DNA of 64,000 nt from an uncultured Prevotellaceae bacterium (GTDB lineage: Bacteria; Bacteroidota; Bacteroidia; Bacteroidales; Bacteroidaceae), in contig ONWA01000015.1 in NCBI GenBank assembly GCA_900321425.1, forward strand, positions 1 through 64,000, read 5' to 3'. A model generated the notes under the pieces. It was not told where the DNA came from, did not search any database, and worked only from the letters and a program-made list of their open reading frames with translations. Shown here one piece after another: positions 34,708 through 42,869 of the stretch (its first letter is position 1; each line of letters begins with the position of its first letter). A program made the translations under genes and the position numbers.

Positions 34708-36901
34708 GTTGTCGTTTCTCTACGTTTGCTCTTGCCACCTGAATACGGACAGCGTCACCCAACTGGTACCTACGATGGTGATGGCGCCCTACCAGACAGT
34801 AGTTCTTCTCATCGAAATCGTAATAGTCGCCATCCAAGTCACTCATCGGTACCAGTCCCTCACAGTGATTCTCGTCGATCTCACAATAGATACCATATGA
34901 CTGCACTCCACTGATATGAGCGTCATAGATATTTCCTATCTTATCTTCCATATACTCTACCATTTTATATTTGATAGAGTCGCGCTCCGCATTCTGTGCC
35001 ACCTGTTCCATGTCTGAACAATGCTCACAGAACTCCTCATACTTTTCTTGATTGACCGATCGCCCACCTTCTTGGTATCGGGTTAACAGTCGGTGTACCA
35101 GTGTGTCAGGATAACGGCGGATGGGTGAAGTGAAATGAGTATAGAAATCAAACGCCAATCCGTAATGTCCTATATTGTGTGTGCTATACTTCGCTTTCAT
35201 CATGGCACGAAGGGCAACGGATTCCACAAGGTTCTGTTCCCGTCGTCCCTGTACCTCATCCATCAGTGCATTCAGACTCTTCGAGATGGCCCCCTTAGTA
35301 CCACTCGTCTTCATCTTATAACCAAACTTCACAACAAACTCACGCAATTTCTCCAGTTTCGTAGGATCAGGCTGGTCGTGGATACGGTAGACAAAGGTTT
35401 TTGTTCCCTTTCCGGGTTTCCCTTTTGCATTAGGCTTGTCTATCTTTCCGATGGATTCGGCAACGGTTCTGTTGGCAAGGAGCATGAACTCTTCTATCAG
35501 TTTATTGGCATCCTTCGACTTCTTGAAATAGCAGCGTATGGGCTTGCCTTTCTCGTCAACATCAAAGTGGAGCTCCTCACGATCGAACTTCACCGCTCCG
35601 CCCTTGAAACGGGCATTACGCAATTTCTTCGCCAAACTATCAAGGGTAATGAGCTCTTCAGCATACTCCCCTTTATACGGATGGTTTTTCGTTGCTGGCG
35701 GTGCAGGCTGCCCTGTGCCATCCACAACTCCATTATCCTCAAGTAACTGCTGTACCTCCTCATAAGCAAAGCGACGGTTACTTCTGATAACGGTATGTGC
35801 TAAATGCCAGCGTTTCACGTCAGCCTGATCGTTCATCTCAAAGATAACACTATAGCACAACTTCTCCTCGTCAGGACGAAGTGAACAGATGAAATTACAG
35901 AGTCGTTCGGGCAACATTGGAATGGTACGATCCACCAGATAGACACTGGTGGCCCGTTTCATGGCCTCCTTGTCGATAGTAGAGCCTTCTCTCACATAAT
36001 GACTCACATCGGCGATATGCACACCTACTTCCAGCAATCCGTTCTCCAACTTGCGGATGGAAAGGGCATCATCGAAATCCTTAGCATCTTTCGGGTCAAT
36101 GGTACAGGTGAACACCTCACGGAAGTCCTCCCTGCGCCGGATTTCTTCTTCGGTAATCTCTTCAGATATTTTCTTGGCAGCTTCCTCTACAGCCTTCGGA
36201 TACTGATAAGGCAATCCATATTGTGCCAGGATGGCATGCATCTCGGCATTGTTCTCTCCTGTCTTTCCCAACAGGTCAATCACCTCACCTAGAATATTCT
36301 TATGCTCATTGTCGGGCCATTGGGTCACCTTCACCACAGCCTTGTCATCGGTCTTACCTCCCTTGAGTTTCCGCTTGGGGATGATGATATCATGAACAAA
36401 CACACTTCCCTGAGTGATGAGAAACGCCATGTCTTTCTCCACCCTCAATTTACCCACGACGGTATCGTGTGCTCGTTTCAAAATATCTATCACCATTGCC
36501 TCACGCATATGGCGCTCCCGACGTGCCAAGAAGGTGACCTTAACCGTATCACCATCCATCGCATAGAGAGAGTTACGCTCGGATACGAAGACAGGGGCAC
36601 CACCATCGGCAGGCAGGAACGAGTTCTTGCCGTTTGCTTTTCTTCGGAAGGTACCCTCCTGCACCTGCGTCTTGAGGTTCAATCGGTAAGAGTTATCACT
36701 CACCTTACTCAGGAAATCATCCCATGCCATCTCCTCCATCGTGTCGATGGCAAGCATCTTTAAGGGATGGGTATCCAATCTCAGGGCCTTGAATATCTGT
36801 TTGAAATTAAGGGTCTCATTCGGATGGTCCTGAAAAAGACTCTGCAGCTGTATGCTCAGCTGCCCTTTGGTCATTCGTTTACCAGCTTTTTTCTTTCCCA
36901 T
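34688..36901 (-). CDS. rnr: Ribonuclease R
   Basis: A 737-residue 3'-5' exoribonuclease. Order: N-terminal winged-helix and cold-shock domains (GKKKAGKRMTKGQLSIQLQS start), RNB catalytic domain with TIDPKDAKDFDDALSIRKL near residue 270 (metal-binding Asp set), and the S1 domain at the end (GNIYDAHISGVQSYGIYCEI). It degrades structured RNA. The ATG at 36901 is chosen because a promoter lies at 36932-36963 and the residues upstream (to 37009) are hydrophobic and unrelated to the family. comEC overlaps its end. Confidence 0.95.
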   Translation of the reverse strand: MGKKKAGKRMTKGQLSIQLQSLFQDHPNETLNFKQIFKALRLDTHPLKMLAIDTMEEMAWDDFLSKVSDNSYRLNLKTQVQEGTFRRKANGKNSFLPADGGAPVFVSERNSLYAMDGDTVKVTFLARRERHMREAMVIDILKRAHDTVVGKLRVEKDMAFLITQGSVFVHDIIIPKRKLKGGKTDDKAVVKVTQWPDNEHKNILGEVIDLLGKTGENNAEMHAILAQYGLPYQYPKAVEEAAKKISEEITEEEIRRREDFREVFTCTIDPKDAKDFDDALSIRKLENGLLEVGVHIADVSHYVREGSTIDKEAMKRATSVYLVDRTIPMLPERLCNFICSLRPDEEKLCYSVIFEMNDQADVKRWHLAHTVIRSNRRFAYEEVQQLLEDNGVVDGTGQPAPPATKNHPYKGEYAEELITLDSLAKKLRNARFKGGAVKFDREELHFDVDEKGKPIRCYFKKSKDANKLIEEFMLLANRTVAESIGKIDKPNAKGKPGKGTKTFVYRIHDQPDPTKLEKLREFVVKFGYKMKTSGTKGAISKSLNALMDEVQGRREQNLVESVALRAMMKAKYSTHNIGHYGLAFDFYTHFTSPIRRYPDTLVHRLLTRYQEGGRSVNQEKYEEFCEHCSDMEQVAQNAERDSIKYKMVEYMEDKIGNIYDAHISGVQSYGIYCEIDENHCEGLVPMSDLDGDYYDFDEKNYCLVGRHHHRRYQLGDAVRIQVARANVEKRQLDFTLA

Positions 36902-36931
36902 AGTCTGTACGGTTTTGTATGCTTTTGGTGG

Positions 36932-36963
36932 CGAAGTTACGAAAAATAAAAAGAAAAGCCAAA
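36932..36963 (-). promoter_or_regulatory. Promoter for rnr
   Basis: Minus-strand TTTG (CAAA 36960-36963), 20 nt, TAACTTCG (36932-36939), one mismatch to TAnnTTTG. Confidence 0.65.
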
Positions 36964-37010
36964 TTAAATGGGAAATAAATCGTACCTTTGCAGCCAAAAT
37001 GATCATCACA

Positions 37011-37978
37011 TGGCAAAAATACTGATTACAGGCGCTAGTGGCTTCATCGGATCCTTTATCGTAGAGGAGGCTCTACGACAAGGGATGGAAACATGGGCTG
37101 CTGTCAGGAAATCGAGCAGCAGACTGTATCTGCAGGACCAGCGGATACATTTTATCGAACTGAACCTGTCATCGGAAGAAGACTTGAAAAAGCAATTGAC
37201 GGGTCATTCTTTCGATTATATCGTACATGCCGCAGGTGTCACAAAATGTCTTTCCGCATCAATACAGAAGGCACCAAGCACCTCGTCCGCGCACTGATAG
37301 CTTTGCAGATGCCCATCAAACGGTTTGTCGACATCAGCAGTCTGAGTGTCTACGGTCCCGTAAGGGAGCACCAGCCCTATGAAGAGATCCGTGAAAGTGA
37401 TACGCCGCAGCCCAATACCGCCTATGGTAAAAGCAAGCTTGAGGCTGAGCACTTTCTTGATACGCTCCACGACTTTCCTTATGTGGTGTTACGCCCTACG
37501 GGGGTGTATGGCCCTCGCGAGCGTGACTATTTCATGATGGCCAAGAGCATCCGTCAGCATATTGACTTCGCAGTAGGCTTTCAGCAGCAAGATCTGACTT
37601 TCGTCTATGTCCTCGATGTAGTACAGGCCATCTTCCTCGCCTTGGAGAGAGGTAAGACAGGACGCAAGTACTTCCTCAGCGATGGACAGGTGTGCCTTCA
37701 GTGACTTGATCCGTGAGGAGCTCGGAAACCCATGGCTGTTGCGCATCAAAGCCCCCATCTGGCTGTTGCGCATCATCACCTTCTGTGGAGAGTATATAGG
37801 ACGAATGACTGGGCAGATAACGGCACTCAACAACGACAAATATCATATTATGCGCCAGCGCAACTGGCGTTGCGATATCCAACCGGCAAAGGACGAACTG
37901 GGCTACCAGCCACGCTATGACCTAAAAAAAGGCGTAGCTCTGGCAGTCAAATGGTACCAAGAAAACGGATGGCTATGA
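37011..37978 (+). pseudogene. NAD-dependent epimerase gene broken by two frame changes
   Basis: The start at 37011 reads MAKILITGASGFIGSFIVEE, an extended SDR. The frame runs to 37297, but homology leaves it near 37245 (after HAAGVTKC) and continues in another frame with NTEGTKHLVRALIALQMPIK, YGPVREHQPYEE, the catalytic NTAYGKSKLEAEHFL and VVLRPTGVYGPRE. Near 37695, after YFLSDGQV, homology moves to the third frame (AFSDLIREELGNPWL) and runs to the TGA at 37976-37978. At both breaks a few expected codons are missing, so small deletions rather than single-base errors are likely. A TACCTTTG at 36983-36990 is the probable -7 element. PAP2 follows with an ATGA overlap. Confidence 0.75.
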
Positions 37979-38946
37979 GTAAGTGGTTGAAATTTCTGTT
38001 TGCCCGCGACAAGAAACCGCACAAGGGTCTGCTACCACTGGAATGGGTGATGATCATCTATATGATTTTCACCTTAATATTACTATTCTTCACCTATACC
38101 AAGGTCGTCAATCCCAGCGAGATCTTGAAAGGACGTTTCCAGATCCTTGCCATAACCTTGGCTTTGTGGGGTGTTTATCGGATGCTGCCCTGCCGGTTCA
38201 CCACCCTGATACGTGTAATTGTGCAGATGGCTTTTTTATCGTGGTGGTATCCAGACACATACGATTTTAACCGGATGTTCCCCAACCTCGATCATCTCTT
38301 TGCGGGATGGGAGCAACAACTGTGGGGTTGTCAGCCCGCTCTGCTGTTCTGCGAAAAGATGCCATGGCACTGGTTCAGTGAACTCATGGACTTAGGATAC
38401 TATTGCTATTTCTACATGATTGCTGTTGTGGTGCTATTCTACTTCTTCCGTCGTAATCAGGAGTTTCATCGGGCATCATTCATCGTTACCACTGCCTTCT
38501 TTATCTACTATGTGATTTTCATCCTCGTACCCGTCACTGGTCCTCAGTTCTATTACTTGGCAGCAGGTGTCGACAATATCGCTCACGGCATCTTCCCCAA
38601 TGTGCACGACTACTTCGCCACCCACCAAGAGGCACTCACAAGTCCTGGTTGGAATCAAGGCATCTTCTATCAACTGGTACAGGGTGCCCACGATGCTGGC
38701 GAACGGCCTACCGCAGCATTCCCCAGTAGTCATGTGGGCATCAGCACCATCGTCATGATTTTAGCTTGGTGCACCCACAACCGTAAGTTTTTCTTCATTC
38801 TTATGCCTTTCTACGTACTGCTATGCCTATCTACAGTATATATTCAAGCTCATTATGTCGTTGATGTGCTGGGAGGTTGGCTATCGGCAATTATTCTCTA
38901 TTTCTCACTCCTCATGCTGACAAAATTATCATTTTTTCGGGTTTAA
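37975..38946 (+). CDS. PAP2 superfamily phosphatase/transferase
   Basis: A 323-residue membrane protein with about six helices. The motifs GERPTAAFPSSHVG near residue 242 and STVYIQAHYVVDVLGGW near residue 287 are the second and third PAP2 signature motifs, with Ser-His and His-Asp. The length and long loop before motif 2 resemble the inositolphosphotransferase/Aur1-like branch rather than small PAP2 phosphatases. It acts on a lipid or prenyl phosphate at the membrane. ATG at 37975 overlaps the stop of the broken epimerase; an upstream in-frame ATG at 37969 is also possible. Confidence 0.8.
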   Translation: MSKWLKFLFARDKKPHKGLLPLEWVMIIYMIFTLILLFFTYTKVVNPSEILKGRFQILAITLALWGVYRMLPCRFTTLIRVIVQMAFLSWWYPDTYDFNRMFPNLDHLFAGWEQQLWGCQPALLFCEKMPWHWFSELMDLGYYCYFYMIAVVVLFYFFRRNQEFHRASFIVTTAFFIYYVIFILVPVTGPQFYYLAAGVDNIAHGIFPNVHDYFATHQEALTSPGWNQGIFYQLVQGAHDAGERPTAAFPSSHVGISTIVMILAWCTHNRKFFFILMPFYVLLCLSTVYIQAHYVVDVLGGWLSAIILYFSLLMLTKLSFFRV

Positions 38947-38947
38947 A

Positions 38948-38979
38948 TTTGGTTGATTCGGAAAAATGTCATATCTTTG
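38948..38979 (+). promoter_or_regulatory. Promoter upstream of greA
   Basis: TTTG at 38948-38951, 20 nt, TATCTTTG at 38972-38979. Transcripts should start near 38986 and meet a terminator hairpin at 39018-39043 before reaching greA at 39102. Confidence 0.85.
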
Positions 38980-39017
38980 CAGACAGATAACAAAACGCAC
39001 ATTGATAATCAATCAGG

Positions 39018-39057
39018 ATTCCGACATATTGGATTGTCGGAATTCTTTGTTTTTTTG
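39018..39057 (+). terminator. Leader terminator (attenuator) in front of greA
   Basis: ATTCCGACA at 39018-39026 pairs perfectly with TGTCGGAAT at 39035-39043, loop of 8, followed by TCTTTGTTTTTTTG. It lies between the greA promoter and greA. No second promoter is seen after it, so greA expression should depend on readthrough; the short product would be about 70 nt. Confidence 0.75.
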
Positions 39058-39101
39058 TCAGCGTTACGAATGAGTATTATTCACATAAAATAAAAGAAAC
39101 T

Positions 39102-39569
39102 ATGACGTACATGTCACAAGAAGGCTACGACAAACTGGTAGCCGAACTACAGCGTCTGGAGGGTGTTGAGCGCCCAAAGGCGTCAGCAGCTATAGCCGAG
39201 GCACGCGACAAGGGCGACCTCAGTGAGAATTCAGAGTATGATGCCGCAAAAGAGGCACAGGCTCATCTGGAGGACAAGATCAACCAACTGAAGCGCACTA
39301 TTCAGGAGGCCAAGATTGTAGACACCTCCCGTTTGAGCACCGATGCCGTACAGATTCTCACCAAGGTAGAGATGACCAATCTCACCACAAAGGCGAAGAT
39401 GTCGTACACGATCGTCAGTGAGAACGAGGCGAATCTACGCGAGGGTAAGATTTCCATCAAAACCCCTATCGCCCAAGGATTATTGGGTAAGAAGGTGGGC
39501 GACGAAGTTGAAATCGCCATTCCCCGAGGCACCATCAAACTACGTATTGACAACATTTCATTGGCATAA
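39102..39569 (+). CDS. greA: Transcript elongation factor GreA
   Basis: A 155-residue GreA: coiled-coil N-domain with ARDKGDLSENSEYDAAKEAQ near residue 35 (the acidic tip that stimulates RNA cleavage by RNA polymerase) and the C-terminal FKBP-like part (VGDEVEIAIPRGTIKLRIDN). It rescues backtracked polymerase. Its leader contains a promoter followed by a terminator (38948-39057). A HIT gene follows after 5 bp. Confidence 0.95.
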   Translation: MTYMSQEGYDKLVAELQRLEGVERPKASAAIAEARDKGDLSENSEYDAAKEAQAHLEDKINQLKRTIQEAKIVDTSRLSTDAVQILTKVEMTNLTTKAKMSYTIVSENEANLREGKISIKTPIAQGLLGKKVGDEVEIAIPRGTIKLRIDNISLA

Positions 39570-39574
39570 GCAGT

Positions 39575-39973
39575 ATGGATATTTTCAGTAAGATTGCCGC
39601 TGGCGAGATTCCCAGCTACAAGTGTGCAGAAAACGAGCAGTTCTATGCATTCCTCGACATCAGTCCCTTAGCCAAGGGGCATACCTTGGTCATTCCCCGT
39701 CGCGAAGTCGATTATATCTTTGATATGGACGATGATGAGATAGCAGCCTATCAGGTGTTTACCAAGAAGGTGGCCACAGCCCTCAAACAGGCGTTCCCCT
39801 GCAAGAAGGTAGCACAGATCGTGTTAGGTTTGGAAGTTCCCCATGCACATATCCACCTCATACCGATGAATTCCGAAGCCGACGTGAACTTCCGTAATGA
39901 GCATCTTCAACTCACGGAGGAAGAATTCAAGGACATTTCCTCACGTATCTACGAAGCATTTAAAAAGCTGTAA
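39575..39973 (+). CDS. HIT family nucleotide hydrolase
   Basis: A 132-residue histidine triad protein: FSKIAAGEIPSYKCAENEQF start, ISPLAKGHTLVIPRR and the triad VPHAHIHLIPM near residue 88. Members hydrolyse nucleoside phosphoramidates or dinucleoside polyphosphates. It is co-transcribed with greA, as in many Bacteroidetes, and closed by a terminator. Confidence 0.9.
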   Translation: MDIFSKIAAGEIPSYKCAENEQFYAFLDISPLAKGHTLVIPRREVDYIFDMDDDEIAAYQVFTKKVATALKQAFPCKKVAQIVLGLEVPHAHIHLIPMNSEADVNFRNEHLQLTEEEFKDISSRIYEAFKKL

Positions 39974-39996
39974 CTCGAGGGTTACAGCTTTTTTGT
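39963..39996. terminator. Bidirectional terminator between the HIT gene and manC
   Basis: AAAAGCTGTAAC 39963-39974 and GTTACAGCTTTT 39981-39992 make a 12-bp stem with A-run before and T-run after, so it can end both converging transcripts. Confidence 0.85.
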
Positions 39997-40005
39997 TGAC
40001 CTTCA

Positions 40006-41097
40006 TCATACAAAGTCATCACCATATTTAATATGTACCTCGTTGACGTATTTCCTTACCAGCGCCGACGAGTCACCCTTCTTACAAATCAGGAGCACAT
40101 GATCTCTCTCCGCTACGATATAGCCGCTAAGACCTTGTATCACGCCCAACTTCCCCTTAGGCAACTTGATGATATTATTCTCACAATCCTCCAGCTGTAC
40201 CTCAGAATCAATCACCACATTGTCGTTATCCGACCTGCTCATGCACTCGTAAATAGAGTGCCATGTGCCCAAGTCGGCCCATCCGAAGTCGCACGTCTGC
40301 GCATAGACTTCATCACTCTGCTCCAACACGCCATGATCGATAGAGAGGTTAGGGAATTTTGAGAAGTTCTCCTGAACAAACTCCAGTTCCTCGTCCAGAC
40401 TGATTTCCATCCCTTCCTTGTCGATGAGGCGCAGCACCACAGGCAGCATCTTCCTCAAAGCAGTTACCAGATTCATCACGTTCGAGATAAAGATACCTGT
40501 GTTCCAATAGAACTCATTGCTCTCCATAAACAGCTGAGCAAACTCCCGTTCTGGTTTCTCTGTAAACGACCGAACCTTATATAGCCCTTTTTCTGCCGTT
40601 TCCTCACCCAGTTGGATATAACCGTAGCCAGGCTCTGGGCGTGTGGGTTTCACAGCGAGCGAGATAATGCAATCGTGATTCTCCACATATGCGAAACAGT
40701 CCTTCACATTCTGCAGAAACGCCTGCTCTTTGAATACCGCCTGATCCGACGGTGAGATGATAACCTGTGCCTTCGGGTTCAGGTGAGAGATACGATAGGC
40801 AGCCCATGCCATACTGGGTGCTGTATTCCGATGTACCGGCTCTCGCAGGATATTCTGTTTAGGAAGCTCTGGTAATTGTTCTTCCACATAGTGCGCAAAC
40901 TCCCAGTTCGTACTCACAAAGATATGGTCTATAGGCATCAATTGCGAAAAGCGGTCGAAAGTCTGCTGCAACTGTGTACGCCCCACTCCAAAGAAATCCA
41001 TGAACTGTTTCGGTTGGCGTTCGCGGCTGCACGGCCACAGTCTTCTTCCCTTACCACCAGCAAGTATGACGCAGTAGTAATTCTCGTTTTTATTCAT
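40006..41097 (-). CDS. manC: Mannose-1-phosphate guanylyltransferase
   Basis: A 363-residue GDP-mannose pyrophosphorylase. LAGGKGRRLWPCSRERQPKQ near residue 13 is the GTP-binding signature, ISPSDQAVF near residue 115, and SFTEKPEREFA near residue 175. It has only the nucleotidyltransferase part and no C-terminal phosphomannose isomerase domain, as is usual in Bacteroidetes. GDP-mannose feeds surface glycans. No consensus promoter is clear upstream. Confidence 0.9.
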   Translation of the reverse strand: MNKNENYYCVILAGGKGRRLWPCSRERQPKQFMDFFGVGRTQLQQTFDRFSQLMPIDHIFVSTNWEFAHYVEEQLPELPKQNILREPVHRNTAPSMAWAAYRISHLNPKAQVIISPSDQAVFKEQAFLQNVKDCFAYVENHDCIISLAVKPTRPEPGYGYIQLGEETAEKGLYKVRSFTEKPEREFAQLFMESNEFYWNTGIFISNVMNLVTALRKMLPVVLRLIDKEGMEISLDEELEFVQENFSKFPNLSIDHGVLEQSDEVYAQTCDFGWADLGTWHSIYECMSRSDNDNVVIDSEVQLEDCENNIIKLPKGKLGVIQGLSGYIVAERDHVLLICKKGDSSALVRKYVNEVHIKYGDDFV

Positions 41098-41184
41098 TGT
41101 TTTAGGTTGTGTCTCTTATTTGTCGACTAAGATACAGCAAAAAAATGATATCCGCAAGTATTTTTGAGTTTTTTTACAGATTTC

Positions 41185-41215
41185 TTTGTCAGAACCAAAA
41201 AATGTTGTATCTTTG
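41185..41215 (+). promoter_or_regulatory. Promoter of tRNA-Leu(CAA)
   Basis: TTTG at 41185-41188, 19 nt, TATCTTTG at 41208-41215; the tRNA begins at 41229. Confidence 0.85.
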
Positions 41216-41228
41216 CACCCGCTTTAGA

Positions 41229-41310
41229 GCCCAGATGGCGGAATCGGTAGACGCGCTGGTCTCAAACACCAGTGGGGCAACCCGTGCCGGTTCGACCCCG
41301 GCTCTGGGTA
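41229..41310 (+). tRNA. tRNA-Leu(CAA)
   Basis: Acceptor stem GCCCAGA / TCTGGGT, class II with a long variable arm (GGGGCAACCC), anticodon loop CTCAAAC giving CAA (reads UUG), T-arm GCCGG-TTCGACC-CCGGC, discriminator A. CCA is not encoded. The 3' part is the insertion target of the element that follows, and is restored by it. Confidence 0.95.
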
Positions 41311-41326
41311 CAAGGCTTAAAAGCAA
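41299..41326 (+). repeat. Left attachment repeat (attL), 28 bp
   Basis: The 28 bp beginning CGGCTCTGGGTACAAGG are identical to 46368-46395. They cover the last 12 bases of the tRNA-Leu gene and 16 bases beyond. Confidence 0.9.
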
Positions 41327-41366
41327 AGTGTGTTGGCTATCAATTAGTTACAACACACTTTTTTAT
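41327..41366 (+). terminator. Element-borne terminator for the tRNA-Leu transcript
   Basis: AGTGTGTTG 41327-41335 pairs with CAACACACT 41351-41359, followed by TTTTTTTATT. It starts at the first base after attL, so the element replaces the original tRNA terminator, which is now at 46398. Confidence 0.8.
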
Positions 41367-41368
41367 TT

Positions 41369-41390
41369 TTGGTGCAACATTGGTGCAACA
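41369..41390 (+). repeat. Left arm-type repeats, two copies of TTGGTGCAACA
   Basis: Two directly adjacent 11-bp copies, 41369-41379 and 41380-41390, in the same orientation as three copies at 46216-46250 near the other end. Confidence 0.85.
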
Positions 41391-41854
41391 ATTCTTGTTT
41401 TTGATATATATTTCGTATCTTTGCACCCAAGAAAGGCATTCATAATTACAAGGGCTTTGGCTGCATAACAATGTAAGTGAAGCCCGATTATTATTGTATG
41501 GGGTCGGGGGCTTTTGGAATGTGGTCTTTTTTGCTTGGTGCATATACCCTTTCCCGAAAATTTTTTGAAAAAGAAAAATGCTATCCTATAGTATTATATT
41601 TAATTAATTATATTATATTAATTATTATATAGAGAATAAAAAATCTACTATAGTATATGGTATGTGTCACTATTTTTATTGCTTTAATATTGGCAATAGA
41701 GTATCTATGCCCCTTTTATTGTATTGTAAAAGCATAAGAATTATTATGCTTATGTGGCTTTCGGGATTGTTGCTTACAAGCCCTTGAATTTGTTTTCTTG
41801 ATAAAGTGTGCATCCGACAAAAGAAAATTGATTGTGGGGGTGTTTGTGTGCCTT
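41391..41854. other. Noncoding left end of the element with short RNA candidate and AT-rich tract
   Basis: TATCTTTG at 41416-41423 with TTG at 41395-41397 (18 nt apart) is a probable plus-strand promoter. The following 90 nt contain GGGCTT 41452-41457, AAGCCC 41480-41485 and GGGCTT 41508-41513, so the middle word can pair with either flank, giving two exclusive hairpins. From 41560 to 41720 the sequence is extremely AT-rich (runs of taatta and tatatt), as expected for a replication origin near the Rep-like gene. No coding region is supported here. Confidence 0.45.
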
Positions 41855-42697
41855 TTAAGGGGTGTTTGTCTTATTTATTGCCTCTTGCAGATTGATTCGC
41901 AAATCCCATTGGCTTTCAGTGGGAGTTAGCAATGTCCCTTGTATCTTGGAAACTTCTCTTTTTCTTGCATCTTTATCAGACTTAGAAAGTGTGTTGGTTG
42001 CATTATTGATGGTATTATACAATAGCCCTTTTATATCTTCGGGGGAATAATCCATATTTATGGCAAACTCTGTGAAAGTGTGGGCATAAATATTTGGTGT
42101 TCCAAATTGTTTCTTGTCTGTTGGTATGGTTATTTCCTTGTATGGGTTTAATCTTTGGTATTGTTCAAACAAATCTTCTTTAAGCCTATCCTCCCAAGTA
42201 GGATTTGCCAAGCAATATAGTTTCATTGCCCTGCCATTGTTTAAGCAAAGATGAGGCTTTTTGTAGTGGATTTCAAACTTGATATATTCTTTATCATCAT
42301 CCCATCCTGCATTTCGGATAACTTGTTTCCTATTCTCACTTTGCTTTGCCTTGATATTCCTGCCTGCATCATACAATTTTAAGGATAGTGTTTTATCTTC
42401 CCACCATCTAAATTTTCCTTTATCTCTGCCTCTTTCATTCTGCAATAACTTTTCCCCTCTCTTTGCAGTATGGTGTATTATATAGTTTCGGGGTGTTGTT
42501 GGTACTTCCATTATTACACCATATTCAAACTCATCTAAATCTGACTGCCAAAAATCAATGTTAGTAAGTGTGTTTATATAGTCTATGGCTTGCACAAACT
42601 TCTTTCTATCAAAAGTAAAGTTATTGCCTTGATAGTAATACGGCACACTACCCTTTAGCCTTATATCCCCAGTGTTGTGTATGATAATTAATTGCAT
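41855..42697 (-). CDS. Rep-like replication initiation protein
   Basis: A 280-residue protein resembling Bacteroidetes plasmid/phage replication proteins: RLKGSVPYYYQG near residue 13 corresponds to the L.GS.hKYYN segment, FEYGVIMEVPTTPRNYIIHH to the mid strand with G.Ni, and LSLKLYDAGRNIKAK and EYIKFEIHYKKP to the K.YDK and R.E.....K blocks. Its N-terminus is short for this family, and the missing part appears in the overlapping upstream frame (42688-42807). ATG at 42697 lies inside the end of that frame (8-nt overlap plus stop), so translation is likely coupled or the gene is frameshifted. Assignment is by pattern, moderate. Confidence 0.5.
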   Translation of the reverse strand: MQLIIIHNTGDIRLKGSVPYYYQGNNFTFDRKKFVQAIDYINTLTNIDFWQSDLDEFEYGVIMEVPTTPRNYIIHHTAKRGEKLLQNERGRDKGKFRWWEDKTLSLKLYDAGRNIKAKQSENRKQVIRNAGWDDDKEYIKFEIHYKKPHLCLNNGRAMKLYCLANPTWEDRLKEDLFEQYQRLNPYKEITIPTDKKQFGTPNIYAHTFTEFAINMDYSPEDIKGLLYNTINNATNTLSKSDKDARKREVSKIQGTLLTPTESQWDLRINLQEAINKTNTP

Positions 42698-42807
42698 TTC
42701 CCATAATAAGTTCTGTTGTACTTGATATTTTCACTTTCAAGCACTAAATGTGAATAATTTATTGTATCTTTGCACCGAGATATGGTTGCACTGATAAAGT
42801 CAATCAT
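42688..42807 (-). CDS. 39-residue ORF overlapping the rep start (leader peptide or Rep N-terminus)
   Basis: ATG at 42807 opens a frame ending TAA at 42688-42690, reading MIDFISATISRCKDTINYSH and ending YGKCN. The overlap with rep is AAATGCAATTAA, where ATG is the rep start and TAA the end of this frame. MIDF-like starts are usual for Bacteroidetes Rep proteins. The 27 bases before its ATG match those before the integrase ATG, so it has a genuine translation start. It could be a leader peptide coupled to rep or the true Rep N-terminus cut off by a frameshift. Confidence 0.55.
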   Translation of the reverse strand: MIDFISATISRCKDTINYSHLVLESENIKYNRTYYGKCN

Positions 42808-42862
42808 AACTAATTAAATAAATATCCAAAGTGGGGAGGCTGTGAAGCACTCCCCTTTTCTT
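42779..42862 (+). ncRNA. Candidate antisense RNA over the rep leader
   Basis: TATCTTTG at 42765-42772 on the plus strand is a good -7 element (no clear -33), and GGGGAG 42833-42838 with CTCCCC 42850-42855 followed by TTTTCTTT is a plus-strand terminator. The about 80-nt transcript would be antisense to the ribosome site and first 10 codons of the 39-codon ORF. No plus-strand coding region fits. Existence is inferred from these two signals only. Confidence 0.4.
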
Positions 42863-42869
42863 TGGCCTG

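Noticed and set aside
36902..37009. N-terminal extension of rnr
   Set aside because: It is hydrophobic, unlike RNase R, and a promoter for rnr lies inside it.
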